From JALYNX01 sp963724825 (lineage in GTDB: Bacteria > Actinomycetota > Acidimicrobiia > Spongiisociales > ZC4RG35), in contig CAVRWT010000017.1 of assembly GCA_963724825.1 (NCBI GenBank), forward strand, positions 91,574 to 155,573: a DNA stretch of 64,000 nucleotides, given 5' to 3'. The number at the start of each line of letters is the position of its first letter. Positions within the stretch are counted from its first letter, which is position 1. Both the position numbers and the translations under genes were made by a program. The notes under the pieces were generated by a model, which worked only from the letters and a program-made list of their open reading frames with translations, was not told the DNA's origin and ran no database searches. Below are positions 17,970 to 26,576 of the stretch, piece by piece.

Positions 17970-18880
17970 CAAGCCGAGCGGTACACGGGATCGCCGAGAT
18001 CCACTTCCGCCTGGCTCGAGTCTTCGGGGACCTCTGGTCGCTCGTCGTCGTCGACCACCGTGCGACGGCGCAGCGGAAGTGAGTAACAGAATCGGGCTCC
18101 GGTGGGGAACCGGCGCTCGTACCAGACCTCGCCGCCCATGGCCCGGGCGAGGCGGCGGGCGATGGGGAGGCCAAGCCCGATACCCGTCGACTCCCTGGCA
18201 TCGCCCTTGGACAACTGCTCGAAGTTCTCGAAGACCTTCTGGGTCTCCTCGTCGGGGACGCCGGGGCCGTTGTCCGAGATGATGATCAGGTACTGGTCAC
18301 CCATGACGAAGCCCTCGACCATGATCTGGTCACCCCCGTATTTGCGGGCGTTCTCCATCAGGTTTCGTATCACCTGCTGCACCCGCCGGCGGTCGGCTTT
18401 GACTCTGACGCCGTCGGGAAGGGAGACCAGCGAGGTCTTCTTCCCGCCATTGGGGAACACCATCTTGGCCACGTCCTCGATGAGGTCGCCGAGGTCGAAC
18501 AGTTCGGCCTGGAAGCGGAGCCGATCGGCCTCGAGGCGAGGGATGACGAGAACGTCCTCCACGAGGTCGCCCAGGTAGATGGCCTGACGATTGATGATCG
18601 AGAGGAATTCGTCGACCTCGTCCTTGGGCAATTCCTTCCATGACTCGACCAGGGTGTCGGCAAATCCGGCAATGGAAGTCAGAGGAGTTCGCAGCTCGTG
18701 GCTCACCATCGCGACGAAATCGTTCTTGATGCGATGGGCCTCTTCGGACAGGCGCACGACCTCGCGCTCCCGCTGCCGGCCGTGTCTGGTTATCGCCAGC
18801 GCCCAGATGACACAGGCGATACCCACCACCGGAAGGAGATAGGCCAGTATCTCGCCGACAGAGAGCTCGAACATCTCCAA
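17969..18880 (-). CDS. Membrane-anchored sensor histidine kinase
   Basis: This 303-residue kinase has one N-terminal transmembrane helix (about residues 9-30), a short linker, a HisKA dimerisation domain with the phosphorylated His61 in FVAMVSHELRTPLTSIAGF, and an HATPase_c domain with the N-box RNLMENARKYGG, DNGPGVP and GIGLGLPIARRLARAMGG. It has no periplasmic sensing domain, so it may sense through the membrane or a partner. No response regulator lies beside it other than the receiver domain of the CheA-like protein 42 bp upstream, a possible partner by position only. Confidence 0.93.
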   Translation of the reverse strand: MEMFELSVGEILAYLLPVVGIACVIWALAITRHGRQREREVVRLSEEAHRIKNDFVAMVSHELRTPLTSIAGFADTLVESWKELPKDEVDEFLSIINRQAIYLGDLVEDVLVIPRLEADRLRFQAELFDLGDLIEDVAKMVFPNGGKKTSLVSLPDGVRVKADRRRVQQVIRNLMENARKYGGDQIMVEGFVMGDQYLIIISDNGPGVPDEETQKVFENFEQLSKGDARESTGIGLGLPIARRLARAMGGEVWYERRFPTGARFCYSLPLRRRTVVDDDERPEVPEDSSQAEVDLGDPVYRSA

Positions 18881-18921
18881 CTTTTATCGGGGTGTTTCGG
18901 TGCCGGCTGTAGTTCTACGAC

Positions 18922-20922
18922 TCAAGCCGTTCCGACATCTTCGAGGCCGATCAGCCGGCGCAGCGTGGTGGTGAGGACGCCCTGGCGCAGGTCGAACTTG
19001 TCGAGATAGGCGTTGACCCCCACTTCCCAGGCCGCACGCTTCTCCTCCTGGGTGGCCACGCCTGAAACCATGACGATCGGAACCCGAACCTCGGCGGCCC
19101 GCATGGCACGCACCAGCTCGACGCCGTTCGAGCGGGGCATCGAATAGTCGATCACCATCGCGTCGAAATCGTCTTCGGCCATGGCGATGACCGCCTCGCG
19201 GGCGCCTCCGGCGAGAGCCACTTCGAAGCCGGCGCCATTCAGGGTCGCGGACAGCAGCTGTCGCACTCCCGCCGAGTCATCGACCACCAGGATTCGGGGG
19301 CGTCGCCCGGCCAGACGAGGCCGGCGTCGGGCCAGGATGCCGAGGAAATTGGGGTCGATGACAACCAGGACCTGGCCACCGCCCAGCAACGCCGCTCCTG
19401 TGACGTGCCCCGGCCCCTCGAGGATTGGGCCCAGGTTCTTGACAGCCACCCGGCGACGATCGATCAGCTCGCCGACGGTCACCGCGACCAGGCCGAACCT
19501 GGTGTTCATGATCAGGATCTCCGATTCCTCCGCGTCCCCACCGGTGCCCACCGCCTGAGAAAGCGAGACGCAGGGAATGGCCGCACTCTCGAAATGAAGC
19601 TCGCGCCCGCCCTTGGTGGTCTTGATCTCCGCCTGCGAGAGAGGCATCGCGGCTTCTACCGAGGCCTCTGGAAAGCCCCAGAACTGGTCACCGGCAGCGA
19701 CCACGACCACGTTCTGGAGGACCATCGACATGGGGAGGGTCATGGTCACCGTGGTGCCCTGGCCTTTGACCGACTCGACCCGAACGGCGCCATGAACTCG
19801 CTCCACGGAATCGCGGGCCGCAGCCATGCCCTCACCGGTTCCTGAGAAGTCGGTGACGCCTTCGTTGGTGGTGAACCCGGGTTGGAACAGAAGTGGTGTC
19901 AGATCAAAGGGAAGGTCGTTCTGCACCGCGACCGAGGCCACCTTGTCCCAATCGATACCGGCGCCGTCGTCGGACACCGAGACCTCGACTCCCTCGTCGA
20001 CCTCGCGAGCCGCGATGCGGACGACACCGGTCGCCGTCTTCCCCGCCGCGACCCGTTCGGCGCCGCTTTCGATCCCGTGATCAATGGCGTTGACCAGCAG
20101 GTGGCGCAACGGCTCGCGCAACAAGTCCACGATCTGGCGGTCGAGCTGGACGTCGTCGCCAAGGATCTCGAATCGGACGTCCTTGCCCATGCGACGGCCC
20201 AGGTAGCGGACGAACTGAGGGAATGTCGATGCCGCGTCGCGGAAGGAGACATTGGCCAACGCGACTGCTTGGTCCTGAATGTCCCCAATCGACGAGCTCA
20301 GCTTCTCCAACTGGCCACGCCAGGATCGGCGAAAGACGGCCGGATCCGAGCCCTCTATGGACACCAGGGCCAGGTCGGCCAGGGCCTCGGTGTCCAGAGC
20401 GACCTCGACGATTCTGTTGATCAGCCGGTAGAGATCACCGGTGTCGACCCGGGTTGCGCCACCCAGAAGCGACTCAGACACCGAGGAGAGGAGACCTCCG
20501 AGGCTGCCCGGATCGGGGCGTCGGAGAGGGACCACCTCATCCTCGTGCTTGGAGGCCTCGATTCCACCGACCAGCCTCTCGGTCAGGTCGGAGAGTTGGC
20601 CGTCGCCTTCGGACATCGATGCCACCAGCACACCGGCGGAATTCTCCATTGCCATGACGATGTCGGCGTCGGGCTCATGGCCTTCCGAGACCAGGCGCCA
20701 CAGCTGCTCGAGGCGCGTTGCCGCTTCACGAATCGAGTCGTATCCGAGGAGCCCGGCCGAGCCTTTGATGGTGTGGGCGTCCCGGACCAGGTCGGGGACC
20801 CATGCCGGGTCCAGGGTGTCGTTGGCCAGGGCGCGTGCGCCCACGACGAGGCGACCGGACCTCTCATCCAGCTCTTCACGGAAGATGCGCGTCAGTTCAG
20901 GGGTGTTGAGGTCCACCTGCAA
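18922..20922 (-). CDS. CheA-like hybrid kinase: Hpt, HATPase, CheW-like and receiver domains
   Basis: This 666-residue protein has four parts: an Hpt domain with the phospho-accepting His50 in RDAHTIKGSAGLLGY; a CheA-type kinase core with VNAIDHGIESGAER, SDDGAGIDW and GTGEGMAAARDSVERVHG; a CheW-like domain (about residues 390-535); and a C-terminal receiver (ILVVDDSAGVRQLL, phosphorylated Asp in AMVIDYSMPRSNGVE, Lys in YLDKFD). This is the layout of hybrid CheA/ChpA or FrzE proteins. No methyl-accepting receptors, CheR, CheB or flagellar genes are in the window, so a non-flagellar signalling role is more likely. The next gene downstream is the sensor kinase at 17969. Confidence 0.92.
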   Translation of the reverse strand: MQVDLNTPELTRIFREELDERSGRLVVGARALANDTLDPAWVPDLVRDAHTIKGSAGLLGYDSIREAATRLEQLWRLVSEGHEPDADIVMAMENSAGVLVASMSEGDGQLSDLTERLVGGIEASKHEDEVVPLRRPDPGSLGGLLSSVSESLLGGATRVDTGDLYRLINRIVEVALDTEALADLALVSIEGSDPAVFRRSWRGQLEKLSSSIGDIQDQAVALANVSFRDAASTFPQFVRYLGRRMGKDVRFEILGDDVQLDRQIVDLLREPLRHLLVNAIDHGIESGAERVAAGKTATGVVRIAAREVDEGVEVSVSDDGAGIDWDKVASVAVQNDLPFDLTPLLFQPGFTTNEGVTDFSGTGEGMAAARDSVERVHGAVRVESVKGQGTTVTMTLPMSMVLQNVVVVAAGDQFWGFPEASVEAAMPLSQAEIKTTKGGRELHFESAAIPCVSLSQAVGTGGDAEESEILIMNTRFGLVAVTVGELIDRRRVAVKNLGPILEGPGHVTGAALLGGGQVLVVIDPNFLGILARRRPRLAGRRPRILVVDDSAGVRQLLSATLNGAGFEVALAGGAREAVIAMAEDDFDAMVIDYSMPRSNGVELVRAMRAAEVRVPIVMVSGVATQEEKRAAWEVGVNAYLDKFDLRQGVLTTTLRRLIGLEDVGTA

Positions 20923-20991
20923 TTTTCTTCTGGCCGATACTGCGTTATCGGCAGGGCGATGGGGCCTCTGAATGGTCCCAGCCGGGCTTTT

Positions 20992-22540
20992 TCACTCCCA
21001 CTCGATGGTGGCAGGCGGTTTTGACGAGATGTCATAGGCGACCCGATTGATCCCCGGGACTTCATTGATGACCCGATTCGAAATCCTCTCCAGCACCTCG
21101 TAGGGAAGACGGGCCCAATCGGCGGTCATTGCGTCCTCCGAGGTGACGGCGCGGACGATGAGCGGATAGGCGTAGGTGCGGCCATCGCCCTGCACTCCAA
21201 CGGTCTTGATCACCGGGAGGACACCAAACGCCTGCCATACGTCGCGGTAGAGCCCGGCCCGTCGGATCTCATCGAGGACGATCTGGTCGGCCGCCCGAAG
21301 CAGGTCGAGGCGCTCACGGGTCACTTCCCCGATCACCCGCACTGCGAGACCGGGCCCCGGGAAGGGCTGACGCCAGACGATCTCCTCGGGGAGGCCGAGC
21401 TCCTCACCCACGGCGCGCACCTCGTCCTTGAACAGGTCGCGCAACGGCTCCACCAATTCGAAGAGCATGTCGTCCGGAAGGCCACCGACGTTGTGGTGGG
21501 TCTTGATCGTGGCCGCGGACGCAGAACCTGACTCGATCACGTCGGGGTAGAGAGTTCCCTGAACCAGGAATCGGGCGTCTCCGATCGATTCCGCCGCTTC
21601 CTCGAAAACCCTGATGAAGGTCTCCCCGATGATCCTCCTCTTCTCCTCCGGATCGGTCACCCCGGCCAGTGCCTCGAGGAACCGGTCTTCCGCCTTTACG
21701 TGAATCAAGTCGACGGCAAAGTGTGATCGAAACGTGAGCTCGACTTGCTCGCCCTCGCCCATGCGGAGCAAGCCGTGGTCGACGAAGATGCAGGTCAGCT
21801 GATCGCCAACCGCGGCGTGGACCAAGGCCGCCGCCACCGCGGAGTCGACCCCTCCCGAGAGGCCACACACAACCCTCTCCCCACCGACCTGGGCCTTGAT
21901 GGCCGCGATCTGCGATTCGATGATCGAGTGTGATGTCCAGGTGGGAGAGGCATGGCACACCTCGTAGAGGAATCGCTTGAGGATCTCATCACCGCGCGGG
22001 GTGTGGGCAACCTCAGGATGGAACTGGACCCCGTAGAGGCCCCGACTCCGATCCTCCATGGCGGCGACCGCAGCACCGGCGGTACGGGCGACTTCCACGA
22101 AGCCCTCGGGTGCAGAAGTCACCTGATCCTGGTGCGACATCCACACCGGCTGCTCCGCGGGTAGGCCCTGAAGCAGCAGCGAATCTCCGCTTACCTCGAG
22201 ATTGGTGTTCCCGTACTCACCGCTTCCGGTGTTGGCGACCGTCCCACCTGTCATCTCTGCGAGGAGCTGATGGCCGTAACAGATGCCGAGGATCGGGATC
22301 CCCAGTTCGAGGATCGAAGGATCCATGCGATAGGCGTTCTCGGCGTAGACGGACGCCGGGCCACCGGAGAGGATGAGCCCTATCGGGCGTCTCGCCCGGA
22401 TCTCGGCGGCAGTGATGTCGCGGGAAACCACCTCGGAGTAGACATGCGACTCGCGCACCCGCCTTGCAATCAGTTGGGCGTATTGGGCGCCGAAGTCGAG
22501 GACAAGAACCGTAGGTTCTTGTCCGGTCTCCGAGGCTCAT
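20992..22540 (-). CDS. guaA: GMP synthase, glutamine-hydrolysing (frameshift near the start)
   Basis: GuaA converts XMP to GMP. The GATase triad region is visible (GICYGHQLLAEM with the nucleophile Cys, and GVQFHPEVAHTP), then the PP-loop CGLSGGVDSAVAAAL and the C-terminal dimerisation domain ending PPATIEWE. The conserved N-terminus VLVLDFGAQYAQLIARR lies in a frame whose first upstream codons run into the guaB3 stop without a start. An ATG at 22540, overlapping that stop in ATGA, lies one frame off. Removing one A near 22504-22508 gives MSLGDRTEPTVLVLDFGAQ, so I place the start there. A long palindrome lies exactly in this segment. Confidence 0.9.
22500..22524. repeat. Perfect 11-bp inverted repeat inside the guaA start region
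   Basis: GGACAAGAACC (22500-22510 region) and its exact complement GGTTCTTGTCC (22514-22524) are separated only by GTA. In the guaA transcript this gives an 11-bp stem starting about 16 nt after the proposed ATG. Part of it encodes the segment before VLVLDFGAQ. It may control initiation, or it may be where a fold-back or slippage error produced the apparent frameshift. Confidence 0.75.
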
Positions 22541-23694
22541 CCCATCCCTACCCGCTGGTTGCGTTGCAGGGACTTGCCCTCGGTCTGGATCGAGGGAGCG
22601 ATCATCACCTCGGCCTTCTGGAACTCCTTGACGTCCGAGTATCCGGTGGTGGCCATCGAGACGGTCAGCGCGCCGAACAGGTTGAGCCGGCCGTCGTTCT
22701 CATGGGCAGGGCCCACCAGGATCTCGGCAAGGGTGCCCCGGTCACCGACCTCGACCCGGGCGCCGCGGGGCAGCGTCGGATGGAAGGTGGCCATCCCCCA
22801 GTGATAACCCCGGCCCGGCGCCTCGGTCGCCGATGCGAGCGGAGACCCGATCATCACCGCGTCTGCTCCACAGGCAATCGCCTTGGCCACGTCACCACCG
22901 GTGCGCATCCCACCGTCCGCGATCACATGCACATACCGGCCGGTCTCATCCAGGTAGCGGATCCTGGCACCGGCGGCATCAGCGATGGCGGTCGCCTGGG
23001 GCACTCCAACGCCGAGGACACCACGCGTGGTGCATGCCGCACCGGGGCCCACACCCACCAGCACGCCAACCGCCCCGGTGCGCATCAGGTGCAGCGCAGT
23101 CGAGTAGCTGGCGCAACCACCGACGATCACCGGTGCCTCGCAATTTGCGATGTACTCCTTGAGGTTGAGCGGCTCCTCACGACTCGAGACGTGCTCCGCG
23201 GAGACGACGGTCCCCTGGATGACCAGGATGTCGAGACCCGCCTTGAGGGCTCCCGGAGCCCAGGAGCGAACCCGCTGTGGGGTCAGGCTCCCGGCAGTGA
23301 CCACCCCGGCAGCCTTCACCTCGGCAACCCGCTGCCCGATCAGGTCGGGGTTGACCGGTTCGAGGTAGATCTCCTGCATGCGCAGGGTGGCCTTCTCCTT
23401 GGAGAGCTCGGCGATCTCGTCAAAGTACGGCTGTGGATCCTCGTATCGGGTCCACAGGCCTTCCAGGTTGAGAACTGCGAGACCGCCCAGCTTGCCGATG
23501 GTGATCGCGGTCGCAGGGCTGATCGCACTGTCCATCGCCGACCCCATCATCGGAAGCGGGAACTTGAAAGCGTCGAGCTGCCAGGAGATGTCCACGTCGT
23601 CGGGATCGCGGGTCCGTCTCGAAGGGACGATCGCTATGTCGTCGAAACCGTATGCCTGACGCCCTGACTTCCCGATGCCGATCTCGATTTCCAA
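22537..23694 (-). CDS. guaB3: GuaB3-type IMP dehydrogenase family protein
   Basis: This 385-residue protein belongs to the GuaB3 group found in actinobacteria and cyanobacteria, which lacks the CBS domain pair of true IMP dehydrogenase. The TIM-barrel motifs are present: FDDIAIVPSRRTRDPDDVD, the Cys loop GPGAACTTRGVLGVGVPQ, VIADGGMRTGGDVAKAIACGADAVMIG, and a typical C-terminal ending. The upstream position with 4-bp overlap of guaA supports a role in guanine nucleotide metabolism. Whether it oxidises IMP or has another activity, as reported for some GuaB3 proteins, cannot be told here. Confidence 0.93.
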   Translation of the reverse strand: MEIEIGIGKSGRQAYGFDDIAIVPSRRTRDPDDVDISWQLDAFKFPLPMMGSAMDSAISPATAITIGKLGGLAVLNLEGLWTRYEDPQPYFDEIAELSKEKATLRMQEIYLEPVNPDLIGQRVAEVKAAGVVTAGSLTPQRVRSWAPGALKAGLDILVIQGTVVSAEHVSSREEPLNLKEYIANCEAPVIVGGCASYSTALHLMRTGAVGVLVGVGPGAACTTRGVLGVGVPQATAIADAAGARIRYLDETGRYVHVIADGGMRTGGDVAKAIACGADAVMIGSPLASATEAPGRGYHWGMATFHPTLPRGARVEVGDRGTLAEILVGPAHENDGRLNLFGALTVSMATTGYSDVKEFQKAEVMIAPSIQTEGKSLQRNQRVGMG

Positions 23695-23771
23695 TTTCGT
23701 CCAACCTCCGGCGACGCTTGATTGCAGGGTAACAGTGGGAAGTGTTGCCCAGTCAGTAGGCTCACCGGCCC

Positions 23772-24476
23772 GTGCCGAAGCCCTGGACAGTCGTCGACTT
23801 CATCTTTGTCGTCCTCGGCGGATTCCTCGGTGCAGGGCTTTTCGCAGGCCTGAGCCTGATTTGGGGCGAAGGCGACTGGTTCCTGGTCCTCGGCCTCGCG
23901 GGCCAGTACATCGGCCACCTCGGGGTCCTCTGGCTGCTGGCGAGAAGGAAGCCCGACTCCGATCTCGGGTTCTCCATCGAGCCCGGCGATGCCCGCTATC
24001 TCGGCCTCGGGCTGCTCCTTCAACTCGGGCTGGCGATCGTCTTTCTCCCCCTCACCCAGCTCTTCTTCCCCGACGGCGAATCGGTGCAGCAGGTCGGCTC
24101 GGCCCTCGCCAGTCTCGAGTCGACAGCGGCTCAGATCACAGCAGTGGTCATCGCGGTCGTAATCGCCCCGGTCACCGAGGAGTTGATCTTCCGCGGGGTT
24201 CTCTTGAAGTCGATGGGCAACCGGAGCCGGAGGATGATCATCGTGGTCACCGCCCTGGTGTTCGCCGCCTTCCACGTCATCGGCCTCGACCCGGCACATC
24301 TCCTGGAGGCCTCGGCCGTGGTGCTGCCGCAACTCTTCATCGTCGGAGTCGTCCTGGCCTGGGTCACCCTGCGCACCGGTCGTCTTGGACCGGCGATCTT
24401 CCTCCACTCTGGGTTCAACCTGCTCGCCGCCCTGGTCCTATTGGTGCCCCCGGAGTTCCTCGGCGTCAGCACCTGA
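23772..24476 (+). CDS. CPBP family intramembrane metalloprotease
   Basis: This 234-residue protein has about seven or eight hydrophobic segments and the CPBP (Abi) signature: EELIFRGVLLK (the paired Glu and Arg) near residue 137, FAAFHVIGLDP (first His) and GRLGPAIFLHSGFNLLA (second His). Members are prenyl-protease-like membrane proteases; substrates are generally unknown in bacteria. The start is GTG at 23772, 77 bp divergent from guaB3. It converges on trpS. Confidence 0.92.
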   Translation: MPKPWTVVDFIFVVLGGFLGAGLFAGLSLIWGEGDWFLVLGLAGQYIGHLGVLWLLARRKPDSDLGFSIEPGDARYLGLGLLLQLGLAIVFLPLTQLFFPDGESVQQVGSALASLESTAAQITAVVIAVVIAPVTEELIFRGVLLKSMGNRSRRMIIVVTALVFAAFHVIGLDPAHLLEASAVVLPQLFIVGVVLAWVTLRTGRLGPAIFLHSGFNLLAALVLLVPPEFLGVST

Positions 24477-24479
24477 GAT

Positions 24480-24500
24480 TCAGAGCAGGCCGGCTTTCTC
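24480..24500. repeat. Short imperfect duplicate of the 3' end of trpS
   Basis: The 21 bases from 24480 (TCAGAGCAGGCCGGCTTTCTC) repeat the 21 bases from 24546 that encode the trpS stop and last residues, with 2 mismatches. On the minus strand this copy reads EKAGLL-stop against EKVGLL-stop in trpS, 66 bp beyond the real stop. It looks like a remnant of a tandem duplication or a former 3' end. Confidence 0.6.
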
Positions 24501-24511
24501 TGTCGGAAAAT

Positions 24512-24525
24512 CGCCACATATGGCG
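24512..24525. terminator. Weak hairpin between the convergent CPBP protease gene and trpS
   Basis: CGCCA-CATA-TGGCG forms a 5-bp stem in the 69-bp gap between two converging genes. The position suits a shared terminator, but the stem is short and there is no T-run. Confidence 0.3.
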
Positions 24526-24545
24526 CCACGTACCTCAGGTAAGCC

Positions 24546-25526
24546 TCAGAGCAGGCCGACCTTCTCCCGGATCGTCACCATTGACGCCTCCGCCCGCTCG
24601 CGGGCGATGCCAGCACTGCTCTCCATCACCTGGCTCACCTGGGAATCACTGAGACCGGCATAGGCCTCCTGAATCGGGCGCAGACCATCGGCGATGGACT
24701 CCCCCACCGCGGCCTTGAATGCGCCGTACCCGGTGGAGCCGTATTCATTGGTGAGATCGGGGATGGTCCGGCCACTGAAGAAGCTGAACAACTCCAACAG
24801 ATTGGAGATGCCCGGCTTCTCGTCCCAGTCGTAGGAAACCTCCGATCCGGTGTCGGTGACCGCCGACTTGACCTTCTTCAGGATGTCGTCCGGCTTGTCG
24901 TTGAGCAGGATCCTGGACCGTGGCGACGGGTCGGACTTGGACATCTTGGCGGTGGGATCGGTCAGCGACATCACCCTGGCCCCGATCTCGGGAGTGATCC
25001 GCTCGGGAAGGGGGAACTCCTCCCCGAAACGAGCGTTGAATCGCTCGGCGATGTCACGGGTGAGCTCGAGATGCTGTGCCTGGTCGTCGCCCACCGGGAC
25101 CGCGTGCACCTTGTGAATCAGGATGTCGGCTGCCTGCAGAACCGGATAGGCCAGGATCCCCAGATTCTGGCCGGATCGGTCCGACTTCTCCTTGAACTGG
25201 GTCATCCTCTCCAACTGGCCGATGCCCGTGATCGTGCCCAGGATCCACGCCAGCTCGACATGCTGGGGAACCTCGGACTGGTAGTAGAGCAGTGAGCGCT
25301 TGGGGTCGATCCCTGCGGCGAGGATCATGCGGGCCAGATCGTGTCGCTCCCTGGCGAGGTCGGCCGGGTTGTAGGGAACCGTCATCGCGTGAAGATCCAC
25401 CACGCAGTAGATGGTCTCGTAGTCGTCCTGCATCCTGACCCAGTTGCGCAGGGCCCCGACAAGGTTCCCCAGGTGAGGCTCGCCGGTCGGCTGCATCCCC
25501 GAGAACACCCTTTTTCGATCGGTCAC
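24546..25526 (-). CDS. trpS: Tryptophanyl-tRNA synthetase
   Basis: TrpS charges tRNA-Trp. The class I signatures are PTGEPHLGNLVGA (HIGH-like, residues ~11-23) and KMSKSDPSPRSRI (KMSKS). The segment AYPVLQAADILIHKVHAVPVGDDQAQHLELTRDIAERFN is diagnostic of TrpS. The family start TDRKRVFSGMQPTG fixes the start at GTG 25526, with AGGAAAGG upstream; the open frame extending to 25907 is not TrpS. The length of 326 residues is normal. A short duplicate of its 3' end lies downstream. Confidence 0.96.
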   Translation of the reverse strand: MTDRKRVFSGMQPTGEPHLGNLVGALRNWVRMQDDYETIYCVVDLHAMTVPYNPADLARERHDLARMILAAGIDPKRSLLYYQSEVPQHVELAWILGTITGIGQLERMTQFKEKSDRSGQNLGILAYPVLQAADILIHKVHAVPVGDDQAQHLELTRDIAERFNARFGEEFPLPERITPEIGARVMSLTDPTAKMSKSDPSPRSRILLNDKPDDILKKVKSAVTDTGSEVSYDWDEKPGISNLLELFSFFSGRTIPDLTNEYGSTGYGAFKAAVGESIADGLRPIQEAYAGLSDSQVSQVMESSAGIARERAEASMVTIREKVGLL

Positions 25527-25573
25527 ATTTGCCTTTCCTGGACTGACAAAATCACGCGGCGTCGGGCGACACC

Positions 25574-26576
25574 TTAGGTTCGGGTTGCCAGGTACTCCTC
25601 CTGGGACTCGGTCAATCCCCAGGAGCCATCGAAGCGGGCGCCGGTCACGTCGGCGCCGAGACCAGGCTCTTCGAAGCGTGTCGCCGACAGGGCGGTCCCG
25701 GAGATGTCGGCATCTCTCAGATCGGCACCCGCGAAGTTGGCACCCTCCAGGTCCGACCCCGAGAGATCGGCACCGCGCAGATTGGCACGACGAAGATCGC
25801 TGAGGGACAGATTGGACTCCCTCATGTCGGCGCCTGAGAGGTCGACACCAGACAAATCGCAGTTCTTCAGGTAGAGACGCCTTAGATCCTTGGTCGCAGG
25901 TGACCACGACCTCAAGTCGAGGCCGACCATGACCCGGCTCCGGTATTTCTCATAGGTCGGGGCGGTCAGGAATCGCCGCAGCTGCTCCGGGCGGATCGAG
26001 CCGGTGGTGAACCTCTCGTCCCCGGGAAGCGGATCGGCGTTGTTGTGATAGTTGGAATCGGTCTCCCACCATCCCGGCCGATCCTCGGCGAGGACCACGA
26101 TCCTCTTCACCCATTTCAACGACTTGTAGAAGTAACGCCCCTGGGTGAACACCCGCACCGGCCCGCCATGGTCGACACTCAACGGCTGTCCATCGGCGGT
26201 GTGCATCAACCAGCTCGATTCCAGGACCACGTCGAGAGGGAGAGAGGTGTGATGAGCTCGCTCCGAGTAGGCCTCGAATGAGACGAAGGCAGCACCGTCG
26301 GAAAGCCCGGCCTCGTCGAGCAACACCCGCACCGGCAGGCCGATCCAATCCATGGCCAGGCGACTCCAACTCGTCACGCAGTGGATATCGGAGGTCAACG
26401 AGAGGTTGGCCCGTTTGAGAAACGCATCGAGGCCGATCTTCAGTGGCCGCTCGACGAGGCCCGCCACTTCGACGGCCCAACCGGCCGGATCGCTCAGGTC
26501 GATGGAGGGCTCCCGCTCCCCGACCACCGGGAATCGCTTGGTCTCGATCTGCCCCGGAGGCAGGGGGACGGCTCAT
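25574..26576 (-). CDS. Molybdopterin oxidoreductase (SUOX/MsrP-like) fused to pentapeptide repeats (one frameshift)
   Basis: The first ~215 residues are an oxidoreductase molybdopterin-binding domain: LPPGQ...KRFPVVGEREP, DIHCVTSWSRLAMDWIGLPVRVLL with the Mo-ligand Cys, and HGGPVRVFTQGRYFYKSLKWVKRI. The last ~90 residues are about ten pentapeptide repeats of A(D/N)LxG type (LSGVDLSGADMRESNLSLSD...ANLRGADLSGSDLEG). The LPPGQ start lies one frame off the ATG at 26576, which overlaps the LCP gene stop. Dropping one C from the C5 run near 26566 gives MSRPLPPGQIETKRF. There is no twin-arginine signal, so it is probably cytoplasmic. The substrate is unknown; it is a rare domain pairing. Confidence 0.87.

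Noticed and set aside
16110..18086. A 658-residue open frame on the plus strand opposite pcrA
   Set aside because: It is the shadow of a highly biased GC-rich gene; the sequence has no recognisable domain, while the minus strand encodes a full helicase.
22500..22524. The guaA palindrome as an intrinsic terminator
   Set aside because: It lies inside coding sequence a few codons after the start and has no T-run.
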